Assembly (NCBI GenBank): GCA_020543525.1
Contig: JAHYIO010000033.1
Location: 372,001 to 436,000, forward strand
DNA from: Coriolopsis trogii
Taxonomy: Eukaryota; Basidiomycota; Agaricomycetes; Polyporales; Polyporaceae
Direction of reading: 5' to 3'
DNA: 64,000 bases
Shown piece by piece: positions 1-10,935 of this stretch; position 1 is the first letter of the stretch, and each line of letters opens with the position of its first letter. The notes below the pieces were generated by a model. That model had not been told where the DNA came from, did no database searches, and worked only from the letters and a program-made list of their open reading frames with translations. The translations under genes and the position numbers were made by a program.

Positions 1-1823
1 GAGGGGCTGTCTGCGGTCGCTTGCTCTGTCGCTTCGAAGGAGTGCCGAAGAGGAGGGCACTGAAGAGCTCCAGTTCGGGTGTGGTGACTTCGCCCTCCTC
101 GGGGTTCGCGAGGACGAGCGGGGTCGGCCTTCGGCGAGGTTGGGCGGTTCGAGCTGTGCGGCGGCGTACCGGACGGGTGCTACGGTATCCTGTTGCAGCA
201 CGCGCGTCGCGCGAGGTGGAAGAGCCGACGAGGAAGTCGGGTGCGCCCTACACAGGGCACATGAGCCAAATAGGTGAGTCTTGGAAACACGCGGTGCAAC
301 CTGGGATTAGTGGACTTACGGCTGGTTCATAGATGTACGACTTCGCCACGGCCTTTTGGACTTCTGGGAAGTTCCCCGCACTCTGTGAAGAGGAATGACA
401 TCAATAACCGAGAACGGTCGTGCGATGGAAGGGATGCACAAACCTGCATTGGGGTAGGTTCGTCGTCTTCCTCGACGATTGCCTTCCATTTCCCCTTCTC
501 GGAAGTTCCCCATGCACCATAGCCTTCCACCCATGACACTTCCTCCGTGTCGTCCGTCATGTCACCACCCGAAACGCGCACCTTCCCCACCAATCCTCCA
601 GGGGGCGGAAGATCGGCCCCATCCAGGAGGTTCTCACTCGACGGATTCGTGACGACGATGTGTGGCACAGCAAGGCTCATCCGCGACTGGCAGGACTCGA
701 CCGGACTCACAACGCCCCGCACCGCCTCCTCTGCAACAGTGTTAGAGTTGCAGGAAACCCCGATTTTGACTGGTGGCAGATCTTGATGGCGTCGCCCGGT
801 CGACGGCGCCGGCGCAGACGTGGGCATCCGCTTGAGCGAGGCTGCGAGCATCTCCAGCTCGCGGAGCGTGTCTTCGGTATCCCGCGACACTGGCCTGCGC
901 GCGGGTTGCGACCGACTGCGCGGGGACGGTATCGATTTGCGCGGCTCGTCTTCGGGGGGAGTCGGCGGTCCAGCGGGGAACGGGACAGGGGGAAGCGCTC
1001 TCGTCGGGGGTGGTGGAGGCGGGCTGAGACGTACTGCAGGATCCCGAGGGAGACCGGAGGACGTGCGTGCGTGGATGCTACGTCTTGCGGCAGAGACAGA
1101 GGAGGGCGTGTAGCTCGAAGTGACGCGAGACGGAGGTGTGCCACGATCTGTCGCTCTGAATATCGGGTGACTCGGAGTGGACGGAGCGGAGGACGTAGAT
1201 GATCTGGTGGGGGTGAGGGGCGGCCTCGCTTCCGTAAGGCGCGACACTGAGGCGGTATTGCGGGTGTGGTAGACAGGTGTACGTTGCAGGAAGGGTGTCG
1301 CGCTGCGGCCTCGCCGCAGCAAGATGGGCGACGTGGGCGCGTGGTCGGGGTTGCTCAGCTGCGTGAGCGGCGAGTATGCCATGGTCATGGTCGCGATAGT
1401 GGTGGTCATGGTGAGAGAGGGAGGTGCGCTCACGGCGGGGGCGAGGACGCAAGGGCCATCTGAAGAAGAAGAACCGATAGACAGTCGGGGCGTAGAGCGG
1501 TGCACACTCCGGAGAAGTGCCTGTCCATGCTGGGAATGCTCAGAAGTACGGCGGGCGTGGACATTGACACGCCCCAGACGTATATCATACAGATCGCGGC
1601 GGCTGCGCGGCTGCCGAGGAGTCGGCCTGCGTTGAGCGCGATTGTTGCCGTACACTTTCGGTTTGGGAGTTTGCATGTATAGGAGGCCGAGTACGGGTAC
1701 CTGTTGCAGCTGACGGCTGAGAAACCGAGGCGTGCAGAAATATGTATACGCTTTGTGATCAACGAACGCAGGTACCTGGGGTCGAGGCACTGGTACCGGG
1801 CTGTACGCATAAGGTTCGTTCAA
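1..1823 (-). CDS. Disordered Pro/Ser/Arg-rich protein, 3' end beyond window
   Basis: I do not recognise this protein. Exon 1 (444-1823) encodes about 460 residues of low-complexity Ser/Pro/Arg sequence with a PPPPPP run and a short acidic segment, typical of an intrinsically disordered regulatory or scaffold protein. The open frame appears to end at 327. However, a good intron with donor GTTTGT at 443 and acceptor CAG at 383, then a second one with GTAAGT at 319 and TAG at 248, join exon 1 to exon 2 (320-382) and exon 3 (247-1). The frame stays open to the window edge and reads ...SYIYEPA then GAPDFLVGSS. The gene is therefore 3'-incomplete. A further in-frame 63-nt intron near residues 17-37 is possible, so the N-terminal composition is uncertain. 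The start at 1823 is simply the first ATG of the open frame. Confidence 0.55.
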
Positions 1824-2071
1824 GACCGGGTGGATTAGCAGGAGGAGTCCGGAGGTTCTAGATGGGAAACATCAGGGCGGAAGGCATCATCATCGAGGGA
1901 ACGCCCTGGGAGACAGCGAAGAAAGATAGGACACGTCTGCCTGGTGCTCGTGATTCAGGGGATGCGCTGCATGCGGGGGTTCATAAGTCCAAGAGAAGGC
2001 AACTGCCACTGCCATTGTCGATGGTTGGAGCCTTGGCCGTTGTGGCACTGGAAACAGTCTGACTGAGACGG

Positions 2072-2585
2072 TCAGACGTCGGTGGATATCACCATCATGC
2101 ATGTGGCGAACACGACCACTCCGACGATGCTGAGAATAGCAAGATGGGTTCTGCATATATGAATGGATACCAACGAGATGAGACGGACTCTGTGCGCAGT
2201 GCTCGATGGTCGCGGGGAAGACTCACTGGCTCGCTTTGAGGAAGCCCCGCTGGGCCTTCATATCTGCGTAGCCTTGCCAATACTCCCAAACCCCTGCCCC
2301 AACAGCAACTACTGCCGCAACAACTTCTATAACAGCAACGGCAAGCCCGGTCTTCGTCGTCGGGGTTTGTGCTGATCCAGGCTCGGATGGGGTAGGGAGT
2401 CGAGCGTGGAGGAGCAAGGAAGCAGCCAGGAGTGTCAAGAGGACGGCGAGACGGAGATGAGAGAGTAGATTGCGCTCGAGCATGGCATAGTCTCTTCCTT
2501 CGCTCACTCGGACTTCTTGCAGGATGGGCATGGCTGGGAGGATACTATGGATAGGACGATGCGCATTGGTGCCGCAAGGCTGCAC
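2072..2585 (-). CDS. DUF202 domain small membrane protein
   Basis: This is a small integral membrane protein of about 145 residues (127 if the ATG at 2531 is used). Two exons, 2227-2585 and 2072-2150, are joined across a 76-nt intron (donor GTGAGT, acceptor CAG). The join restores a third hydrophobic helix ending in ...MMVISTDV. The sequence shows the DUF202 pattern: a basic/acidic RDYAMLERN motif directly before helix 1 (LAVLLTLLAASLLL), then a loop rich in Pro and Thr, helix 2 (VAVIEVVAAVVAVGAG) followed by EYWQGY, and helix 3. DUF202 proteins are found in bacteria and fungi and include the membrane part of yeast VTC-type proteins. The specific role of stand-alone fungal members is not established. 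Family assignment is by motif and hydropathy only. The exact start codon is uncertain. Confidence 0.68.
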
Positions 2586-5500
2586 GATGTCGCGTCGGAC
2601 TCGTCTGCCCTGCAGCCTGCCAGCCTCGCCCGCCGGACTTCACGGCCCGCCATCCGACACCGCACATGTACCTGGATAACAACTCTGGAGTACGTCCAAA
2701 CAGATTCCAACCCTCTCCGAACTTGAGACGTTCCACGCACCCTCCGTTCGTGCAAGCTCAACTGCGAGATCAGCATCTGTGGTGCGGTCTTGAGGTAAGT
2801 CAGGAGCGCCAACAGCACCATCGGCCGCTTGGAACGTTTCAGATAGGCTTCATTTCTACTCACTAGAAACCATAGTTCCGCGCTCAAGGCAATTCATGTA
2901 TGCAGGTGGTCTGCATGAGCTGCTTGAGCGACTTTCCAATCTTCAAGACTGTGCACGAGCTCAACACCTTGTTGTTACCAGCCAGTCTACTTTCAAGTTG
3001 AAGATCACATCTACATCCATATCAAAAGCAACGACTCCCGCGAACCCGGAGATCTATCTAACAGCGCGGGTCGGACTCGGAGGAGCTCCCATGGTTTCAA
3101 TTCAGACATGGGACAGATAGGTTGCGCCACCTGATTTCGGCGATGGGAGGTGACGCCTGCACAGGTATGATTGGCAAAGTGGTGGCTGGCGGTGGAATGG
3201 TGATACCGCGAAGGTTGGAAGGATACGAATGCCACAAGGCACATGCCTTCGGACAACTCTGCCACGCGGCTTTCTTGCTCTTCAGCGGTCGCTGAGTATG
3301 ATGTTTAGGTCAGACATGTCTGCCGGGCTCTACAGTGGTTCCCGGGGTCTACTGTTTCATACGCCGGTCACTATACGAGCGAAGGCAGACATACGCGGTG
3401 AGTACCATTTGCATCTTTGTTTGCTTGATAGTAACTGGTTTATCTCCGCTGGTATACGTGAGTCTTCTACTAGTACACACAGTATAGGTTCTTAAGTGTC
3501 CTCGGAGCGCGGCCGAGACATGCCCCAAAAAATCCTCCCCACGACTACCCAACGGTGGTGGCACATTCGGAAGAATTGATTGTCCACGATAGTGAAGTTG
3601 CAGTGATTGCTCGTACGTCCCGGCTTCATGCGCGCCATTCGGTTTCTGAGCCCGCAAAGACAGATCCCGAATTTCCAGTGCTTTTGGCAGTCTATACACT
3701 TTCACCAATCAGCATCGACGTAGTCGTACGTCGTAAACATCATCTGCTCATCCATCAGCGTCGAGCGCATAGTATGCCTTGTGTTCTTTCGACTCTCGAG
3801 TGATCTCGGAGCGCCGCCGAGATGTGCGCCAGAAGAGATATTTTCAGTACGTTCTCGCCTTCTGAGCGTTCGCAGGCCTATAGACTCGAATCCCACACGC
3901 TCACAACTATCCGACCGCAGCACCTCGTTCACCTCACTGCCCGGGCAGTCATACGTATGCATCCTCACTGCCATCGCCACGCATAGCCCGAGAATGTCCG
4001 ATAACTCAGCCCGAAGTGATCCCCGAGGTAAGAAACGGCGGGTTGAAGAGACCTTCCTGTGGACCTTCGTGCTCACGCCATGTGCGCTCAAACCAAAATT
4101 TTCAAGTGCATCCGTTTGTTCTCCAGGGTCGACGCAGGTGGTGTGGTTAGTGACCTGAGATGCGACCTCTATTAGGCAACAATGTGTCCCCTGCTTGATC
4201 CTTCCATCCCATAGGCAACTCGTCCACATTCTTTGGCAATGAATTGCAACAAATGCGTTGGGTCGTGTACATGGAACGTCACTGTCAGAGATTGCACCTC
4301 GACCACAAGCGCTCCGGGCGACACGGTAAATTACGTATCTACTGGTGGGGCATGCACAGCCTCTTTAGAAAGGCTACGTAGCGTGGACAATGCGAGGCTC
4401 ATATACACCTCGCCAGGCGGCTGGGCCGTACGACAGCACTTTGATTGCTGAATTGAATGGCTAGTGGTGGGTCACCATTGATATGCTCGCTCGACAGCAT
4501 GTGCAACTCGACACCCAAGTACTGCGGAAACGGTGTCCGATCGGACATGCACTGCATCCAGACAAATGGATGGTATTACCACTGTTGGAAATGGATATAG
4601 GGCTCAGGAGGGCGTGTTTGTCACTGTGCACAAACCTTTGCTGAGCGGGGCGCGCGTTCTGAGACCAGGTCCTATGGCCGAAAACGACGAGAGCGATACG
4701 GATGGGAGGGATGGTGTGGAGGTTCAAGCCAGAGTGGTAAACACGGTGTGCAAGAAGCACGGTAGATCGACCTCGTGTTGCTCGCATGCGGCGGCTGCGG
4801 AGAAGCACCTTTGGGAGAGTGAGGTACTTGCTATATTGCACAAGGTTATAGCAGACGGCTCCGTAGAGCCGTCTGAGAATCTCAACTGAACTCTTTCAAT
4901 AGAGCTCTTCGTGTGAGAGAGGGGTTGACGTCACGACCACGACGTGGGCAGGCAGCGGTTTGCGGACCGTTCAAGGCTGAAAGAGGTGCAAGAATAGAGG
5001 ACAGATAGGCTAGGCCAATATGTAAGTCAGTGGTAGGAGGAGGACAAGGTCGTGTGCGCGCCGCATGTGCCCGATTGCGATGCATCTGCGAGGGCCAAGC
5101 ACCGAAATCTGCAGATCGGCGCGTGCCAAGACCTGCGTCCTGCCGGCAACTGTGAGCCGAGGCGTGCCGCTGATGGGGTGAGTGCCCAATGGAGGATGCC
5201 GTAGCGCGGCAGGGGAGTCCCATTGACCGCGCCGGGCGGGCCTGGGGTGGGGAAAGGCTTGGCCTCTGACCACAGGAACATCAGCGAGTGTGGCTGCCGG
5301 TTCAATCGCATTTGTGCCAGCATTGCTTACTGCGCGCCAGCCCAGGCGCCGCAGTTGCGATGATGTCTTTGCCAATGCCAGCTCTCGCGCGCGCACCCGT
5401 AGGTACCGCATAGTTACCCCAGCAGGCCAGCGTTGCATTTGAACTCGCCGTCTGGCCTCTCCCACTTCCCCACCCTTCGGCTGTAGCTTGCATGAGCAAC

Positions 5501-5623
5501 TCCATACACGACTTCGACTAGATCAGGATCTCAGATTCTCTCGCGTAGGCTTGGGACTCGGAGCGCCTCCGTGTGCTTTTCAATATAGCATCACACGACA
5601 CCCCTTGTCTGTTTCCCTCCGCC
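2586..5623. other. 3-kb stretch with no supportable gene
   Basis: No open frame here combines coding-like composition with splice sites that extend it. Two tiny cysteine-bearing frames lie at about 4233-4451 and 4509-4600 but have no signal peptide and no joinable exons. A GC-rich block at 5010-5465 is open in several minus-strand frames, which is what base composition alone gives. A motif like CTCGGAGCGC(C/G)GCCGAG recurs near 3500 and 3806. I see no terminal repeats or transposase. Confidence 0.5.
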
Positions 5624-8593
5624 ATGACATCCGCGAACTACATCCCCCTCAGCCAGGTGTCGACCACAGAGTTCTATGCCCCTCCAGGTTCTCCCAAGGA
5701 TCCCTCGGGGCCAGGGTCAAGCCGCCATTCGCTTCGCTCCTACCTTTCTCGTCGACGTGCTGTCATCGGTCTTGTTCTCGCCACCTCCCTCGTAACTCTG
5801 GGCATCTTCCTCAGGGTATCACTACACGACGACATTGACGATTACGACCTCGCGGTCAATCCGAACTACCGGCCTTCTTACATCGCCGTGCCTGTGCCAG
5901 ACGCGCTCCCTCCTAGCGCCCGTCCAAAGCTTCGCCCTGTACGCGAACTACCTACCGAATGTCTCGAGGACTACTACCAGTCCGGTCTCGTCTGCCACGA
6001 TGGGAAAGGTCCCGTTCCGATGGACGTACTTTGGACCTGGACAAATGGTTCAGACCCCGTGTTCTCACAAACAAGAGAACGCGCCGCCGCCTCTTACGAC
6101 GAAGACGACCCATACAGACCCATACAGTCTAACAACCCGTTACGCATGTTCCGGTATGCATGTTCTCCCCGTGTACTGCTCCAGTTTGGTATCTGACATT
6201 CCTCTCTCAGTGACCACGACGAACTTCGCCATTCTATCCGTTCCGTCCTCGCCAACTATCGTCCTTACACGAATCACTTCCACATTCTGACTTCGGACAT
6301 GGACTATCCCGCACAGGGTTCGGACCTGGCCTTTCCTCATCCGGGATCTGGATACTGGAGACTCGGTCTTCAGCCGCAGTGGCTAAACTCTTCAGGGGAC
6401 CCCGATACCGAGTGGTGCGATGGCGACGTTCGACTGTCGCTGACACATCATGCCCACTTCTTTGAACCTTACAACCACAGTATATTCAATAGGTAAGCGT
6501 TCGCCTTCGCGATAGTCCGTCGGATGCTGACCTGACAACTCCTTCAGCTATGCGATAGAATCGCAATTCAGCCATCTACAGAACGTCTCAGAGACATTGT
6601 ACGTGGGCACCATGAATCCTCCTGTACTATCCAGTGCTGACACGCTTCTCCCAGTATTTATATGGTAGGCCTCCATACTCGCCTGGACAGGCAACGGAGC
6701 TTACTGTGCCTCGCAGAATGACGACTTTTACATGACGACGCAACTAACGCCCTTCACATTCTACACACATCGTGAGTGCTGTCCGTCGTCCCTCAACGTC
6801 GACCCTCACTCTCCCGACAGAATACGGCACTGTCCTCCGCCTACGAAACGACCTCCAGGTCAGCCCAGACTGGCCTGGGGAGAACGCCCAAGGCGAATGG
6901 CGCAGCATGGGCGTCTCCAACTTTCTCCTGAGTGCGTCCGCGATCCCCATTCAGCGAGTCATCGTTGATCCCCTCCCCGCGCTAACACTGTCCTCGTCTT
7001 TGTCCGCCCCACAGGCAAACGGTTCGGCAAGCGCCGCCGGCCATACGTCCAGCACCAAGCCAAGTCCGTCTCCTTCGCGATCCTGCAGGAGCTCGCGCTC
7101 TTCTGGCCGGACTGGATCGCGAAGACGGGCACGCACGCGTTCCGGGAGACCGAGGCGGGCGAGGGCGACTTTTACCAGATGTTCGTCTTTGCGCACTTTC
7201 TCGTCGAGCGCGCGCGCGAGGCGATGCTCTGGGCGTGGGTCGTCGGGCGCGTCGGGGCGCTGGACGACGGCTGGGGCGAGATGGAGGCGCAGCGGGCGTG
7301 GGTCGAGCTGGGCGGGGCGTGGGACGGGCATGGGAGCCAGGAGATCCATGTGGAGTCGGGCGTGAGGGAGACGCTTGATCAGGACCGGGTGCGGGCGAAC
7401 CTCGAGGAGGGCGGCATCACTGGTCCTTTCCATTCGGAGTACCTCTTCTGTGCGTCCTCTGTTCCCGTCGCCCGCTGTGTTCGCGTGTTCGCTGACCGGC
7501 GGTGACCTTGCACAGCGTCTCTTGACGGGTACGCGTACAACCAGTACGGGCGACGAGCGCCCACAGGGGGCTGGCCCAGCTACAAGCCGGTCGAAGACGT
7601 GGACTATGGCGAGGGAGAAGAGGCCGACAAGCAGAGGGAAGAGGACGCGAAGGAGCGCGAGCGCAGGAGATGCACCATCAAACGCGACGAGTGCTTCGGG
7701 CTCAAGGGTCCCGACGGTGGGCCCCCAACGGCGAGCGCGATCTTCAAGGAGATCGCGTTCAACAAGCCTGAATGCGGCGACTGTGGTACGTCGTCCGCGC
7801 ACTATCTTCTTTTTCTTTCTTCTTTGTGATGTTCTTTCCTGTTACGCTTTGCGATGGCTGACTTGGCACGACAGCGATTATCGCGCTCACGAACGCGAGC
7901 GGGAAGCTCGGCCTGTCCGCGTTCCTCCCCAGCCCAGACCGTCGCTCGCCTCACTCCGACGAGCCGGCCCCCGAGCCGTCCTCGGCGAAGGCGATCCCGC
8001 ACCTGCCCATCGTCGATGACTGGCACGACGGCCAGTTCGCGCTGCGCGACGTCATGAAGCACACCTCGGACGCCAGCGTGCGCGAGTTCGCGATGCGGCT
8101 CATGCAGCGGTACCGCTACGTCATCGGTACGTTCCCCGCTCTCCCCATCCGCACGCCTCCCGCTCACTGCACGCCGCTCGTCGACACGCGCTGCGCGTGC
8201 TCAGGCCAGACGCCGGCGATCTTCGAGCACCTCATCACGATCGAGCAGGTCAAGCACGCGCTGTCCTCGATCGACGAGCACAAGGACCTCGCGCTGCTCT
8301 GCATGAACGACGACATCGCCCGGGACGACGAGGCGATCGCCCGGTACTTTTACAGGTGGCAGGAGAGGCGGTGGGGGACCCCGGCGGCGTGGGAGGCCGA
8401 CGTGCGGCGGCATCGACGGCGGTCGCTTGACGAGCCTGACGATGACGGGGACGATGATGATGTCAGTGACAGCGATGAGGAGAGTGGGGCTCGGGGTGTG
8501 TGGGAGGAGGTCCTGCGGAGCGCAGACGGGTATGAGATGTGGGACGAGCTGAAGGAGCTGTCGTTGATGCGAGGCGGGGATGAAGATCCGTGA
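5624..8593 (+). CDS. Stealth-family (GNPTAB-like) sugar-phosphate transferase
   Basis: This encodes a predicted type II Golgi or secretory membrane enzyme of 794 residues that would transfer a sugar-1-phosphate from a nucleotide sugar to an acceptor glycan, as in bacterial capsule phosphotransferases and the animal GlcNAc-1-phosphotransferase alpha/beta subunit. It has a single signal-anchor helix at residues 45-66. CR1 is near residue 132 (DVLWTWTNGSDP), CR2 begins after exon 1 with DHDELRHSIRSVLANY, CR3 contains YMNDDFYM, and CR4 near residue 665 contains GQTPAIFEHL and CMNDDI. Ten exons: 5624-6153, 6211-6492, 6548-6598, 6655-6664, 6717-6771, 6821-6931, 7015-7449, 7516-7785, 7875-8126, 8205-8593. 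They sum to 2385 nt and close in frame. Exon 4 is only 10 nt. The start has context GCCATGA. The substrate is unknown. Confidence 0.9.
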
Positions 8594-9036
8594 TGCATCT
8601 ACATCCTTGGGATCTGTTGTTTTTATTCAATGCTATTTTGATCTGCTGTAATTTGATATTGTATTCGTGCCATCTCGGACACTCGCTCTCGTACCTCCTC
8701 GCACTTTCGTATTCATGAGCACGCGTGCTGGCGAATGTTTGCCAGCCATTCAGGTTGGCACCTACAGTATGCAAGTGCTACGCGGTGACTCGCTGCCGGG
8801 ACACTTTCAGCATCCTCTGTAGATGGATGACTCGGGTCGCGCGCAAGAACACGGTAACTCCACAGTGCAAGCGGAAGGACGAAATGATATTTGGCGGGGT
8901 GGGAAGCAGTCTACAATGGATCACCGTCGGAACCAGGCGCGTGTAGGTCCCATGTCAGAATTGCGAGGAAGGCATGACAGGAGACATCATGATCGACGTC
9001 TGCAGACTACAAAAGCAACGAGTCGACGACGGGGGA
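8594..9036. other. Intergenic spacer between convergent genes
   Basis: This is AT-richer sequence between the 3' ends of the Stealth-family gene (+) and the two-exon paralogue copy 1 (-). It presumably holds both 3' UTRs. No gene seen. Confidence 0.55.
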
Positions 9037-10291
9037 TCAGGAGTCGTCCGTATATGGCCCGTATACATCCTCGTTGTCGAAAAGGACGCGGAGCGGATGT
9101 ATGGAATGTTCAAAACATCGGGCACGGTCTACGTCCACCGACCATGCAGTGAACTTTCCGTACCTCGGATACATATACAGGGATCCCTCGCCCATCATCC
9201 CCAGGTTGGGATACCGCGGACCGGTGTAGGTTGGGTTCGGGCGCAGAGGGTCCGACTCGAGGGATCGCAGGATGCGGGCCACGACCACACGCTTGCCCTT
9301 GTGTTCTTTCAGAGTCGAGCGTTCAAAGCAGCAAATGGCGGTGCCTGTCAAGGGTCATAGCAGTTCGATGATTGAAGATCGAATCAGTATACACGAGCAC
9401 CCGGTGCCAGTGTAGAGTCTACGCGCCTGCAAATGGTCGGACATTCTTCATGCCAAGGCTCCGGTTTTCAACCACGCTGTTCTTGCCGATGATCACGAGC
9501 GAGATCTTGTACTGGTGCAGTTTCATAGGGAATGGCTGGTGAAAGGACTGGACGGTGCTCGTGAGGCGACAGTCCGAACCGTTGACAATCAACCGGCGGC
9601 GGTTCTGGACAGCTAGCTGCATAAGCTCCTCGGACACCAGCCCATCGTGCATCAAGATGTGGCCTAGTGCTTTGAAGGCCGCATTGGATGCGATAGAGAG
9701 GAGTGGGATGCACCAGGGGACACCGTGGATGTTCAGGAGGTCGTGACCAGATGCAAAGGTAGACGGATCCGCTGTGGGCGTCAAGCGAAAGCGGACGGAG
9801 CCGGCAAGAGGTGGTTGATTGGGCTTTGAGTGGTAGTAGAGGAAACCGCGAGGAAAGCGCTTGCTTTCCATGGCTTGCGGAAGCAGAGTTGCTATGTCCG
9901 CTCTGAGCCCCCGCGAGGCGGCAGACCTGATGAGGACGAGACCATGCGTTTTCTTCTCTGTCGTGTCGACGTAGTCTTCCGGGGTGAGCTTTGCAGGGTT
10001 CAACGTTGTGATCCAATAAGGCGGTGCGGATCGCCGTTTGCTGATTTCGGAAGATCGAGCCTGACTCGGAGATTGTTCCTGCTGCAGGTGGTCGTGGGGC
10101 AAAGCAGCTTGCGCACCAAGCGTAAGCCCTCGCTTCCGAACGATTGCATGACTGGAATTCACGTGGAGGCCCAGTGGAACCGATTGTGTAGCCTGACTGC
10201 AAGTGCTCAGCACCGTACGGCAACAGTGAAGGCCGTGGTAACGTGTATGCCAGGACCGATGAAATGTGACACAAAGCGACGACGCGGTCAT
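9037..10291 (-). CDS. Unrecognised two-exon gene, paralogue copy 1
   Basis: This encodes a 390-residue protein of unknown function, clearly homologous along its length to the gene at 14122-15363. Shared blocks include TTLNPAKLTPEDY, KRFPRGFLYYH, TPTADPSTFA, HDLLNIHGVPW, NGSDCR, FHQPFPM and a C-terminal CCFERSTLKEH...SLxSDPLRPNP. The N-terminus is rich in Arg/Ser/His with almost no acidic residues, resembling a mitochondrial presequence (inference). Exons are 9427-10291 and 9037-9344; 865+308 nt closes in frame. Keeping the paralogue's reading frame requires an intron with a GC-AG boundary (donor GCGCGT) where copy 2 has GTGCGT. If that donor is not used, the C-terminal 102 residues are lost. 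No enzyme motif that I recognise. The gene is divergent from the P450 at 10936. Confidence 0.65.
9345..9426 (-). other. Probable non-canonical GC-AG intron
   Basis: This 82-nt intron in paralogue copy 1 follows codon fragment GCA-G. The boundary reads GCAG then GCGCGT, and the acceptor is GACAG. The same position in copy 2 (14406-14486) reads GCAG then GTGCGT, a normal donor. The nearest real GT in copy 1 lies 4 nt downstream and would put exon 2 out of frame. Confidence 0.55.
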
Positions 10292-10935
10292 CCGCCAATG
10301 ATCGAGCTATATCTTGTGAGCTGATGCATTGAAGTGAGTAAGTATGCGCTTACTTGGAACTCGGGGTGCGACTGAAGTGGATTGAATCAGTTCGCCGGCG
10401 TTACTTGAACTCCCCCCTGGAAGTGGCTGTGCTAATGGGCGCCATATGTTCGAGCGCTTGAGACCATTGGTATGGACTCGGGTCGACTCTGACAATGATT
10501 CGGAGTTGATCCTCTGTCGGACTACTTGTTGAAAGCCTGCTTCCTGTGAGTCTTGTTGGAGCATAGAGATCCTACCTTTTACTGTGCTCAACGCGACTCC
10601 CTCTAATCTGTGCAGTGCAACAGCAGGTCTCCAATTCGGCCCCGGGAGTATCCCACTGTCGACACATCTGAGAAGAGCAACTCAACTAAGAAGGTAGTAC
10701 GAGCTCGTATTTCTCGATTGGGATAGACTATCTTACGGACGAGCTCGTCAGAAGACAGCAGATTAGAGCTTTAGAGTCGCTGGGAAGATGCGCAGCCTTA
10801 TCTGCGCAGACCCTTCCCAGCCGCGGCTGCAGCGGCAAACGACTTGACAGCCTGTCGACCCCGAGGAAAGACATCCTCCTCTCTCTCGGACTCTCACCGC
10901 CTTTCAGCTCTCTCGACCTCTTCAACGATCTCAAC
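10292..10935. other. Divergent promoter region of paralogue copy 1 and P450
   Basis: This 644-bp spacer separates the two divergent start codons. Pyrimidine-rich stretches precede the P450 ATG. I see no gene and no confident operator site. Confidence 0.5.

Noticed and set aside
4233..4620. Two small cysteine-bearing frames that could be a secreted effector-like peptide
   Set aside because: No signal peptide, no ATG context and no in-frame splice link between the pieces.
5010..5465. GC-rich block open in several minus frames
   Set aside because: Multiple simultaneous open frames point to base composition; no domain or splice extension.
6951..7802. 283-codon open frame on the minus strand
   Set aside because: It is antisense to exons 7-8 of the Stealth-family gene, which has conserved motifs and a closed frame. 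The antisense opening follows from GC-rich third positions.
9468..10298. 276-codon alternate frame over paralogue copy 1
   Set aside because: The frame conserved between the two paralogues is the other one.
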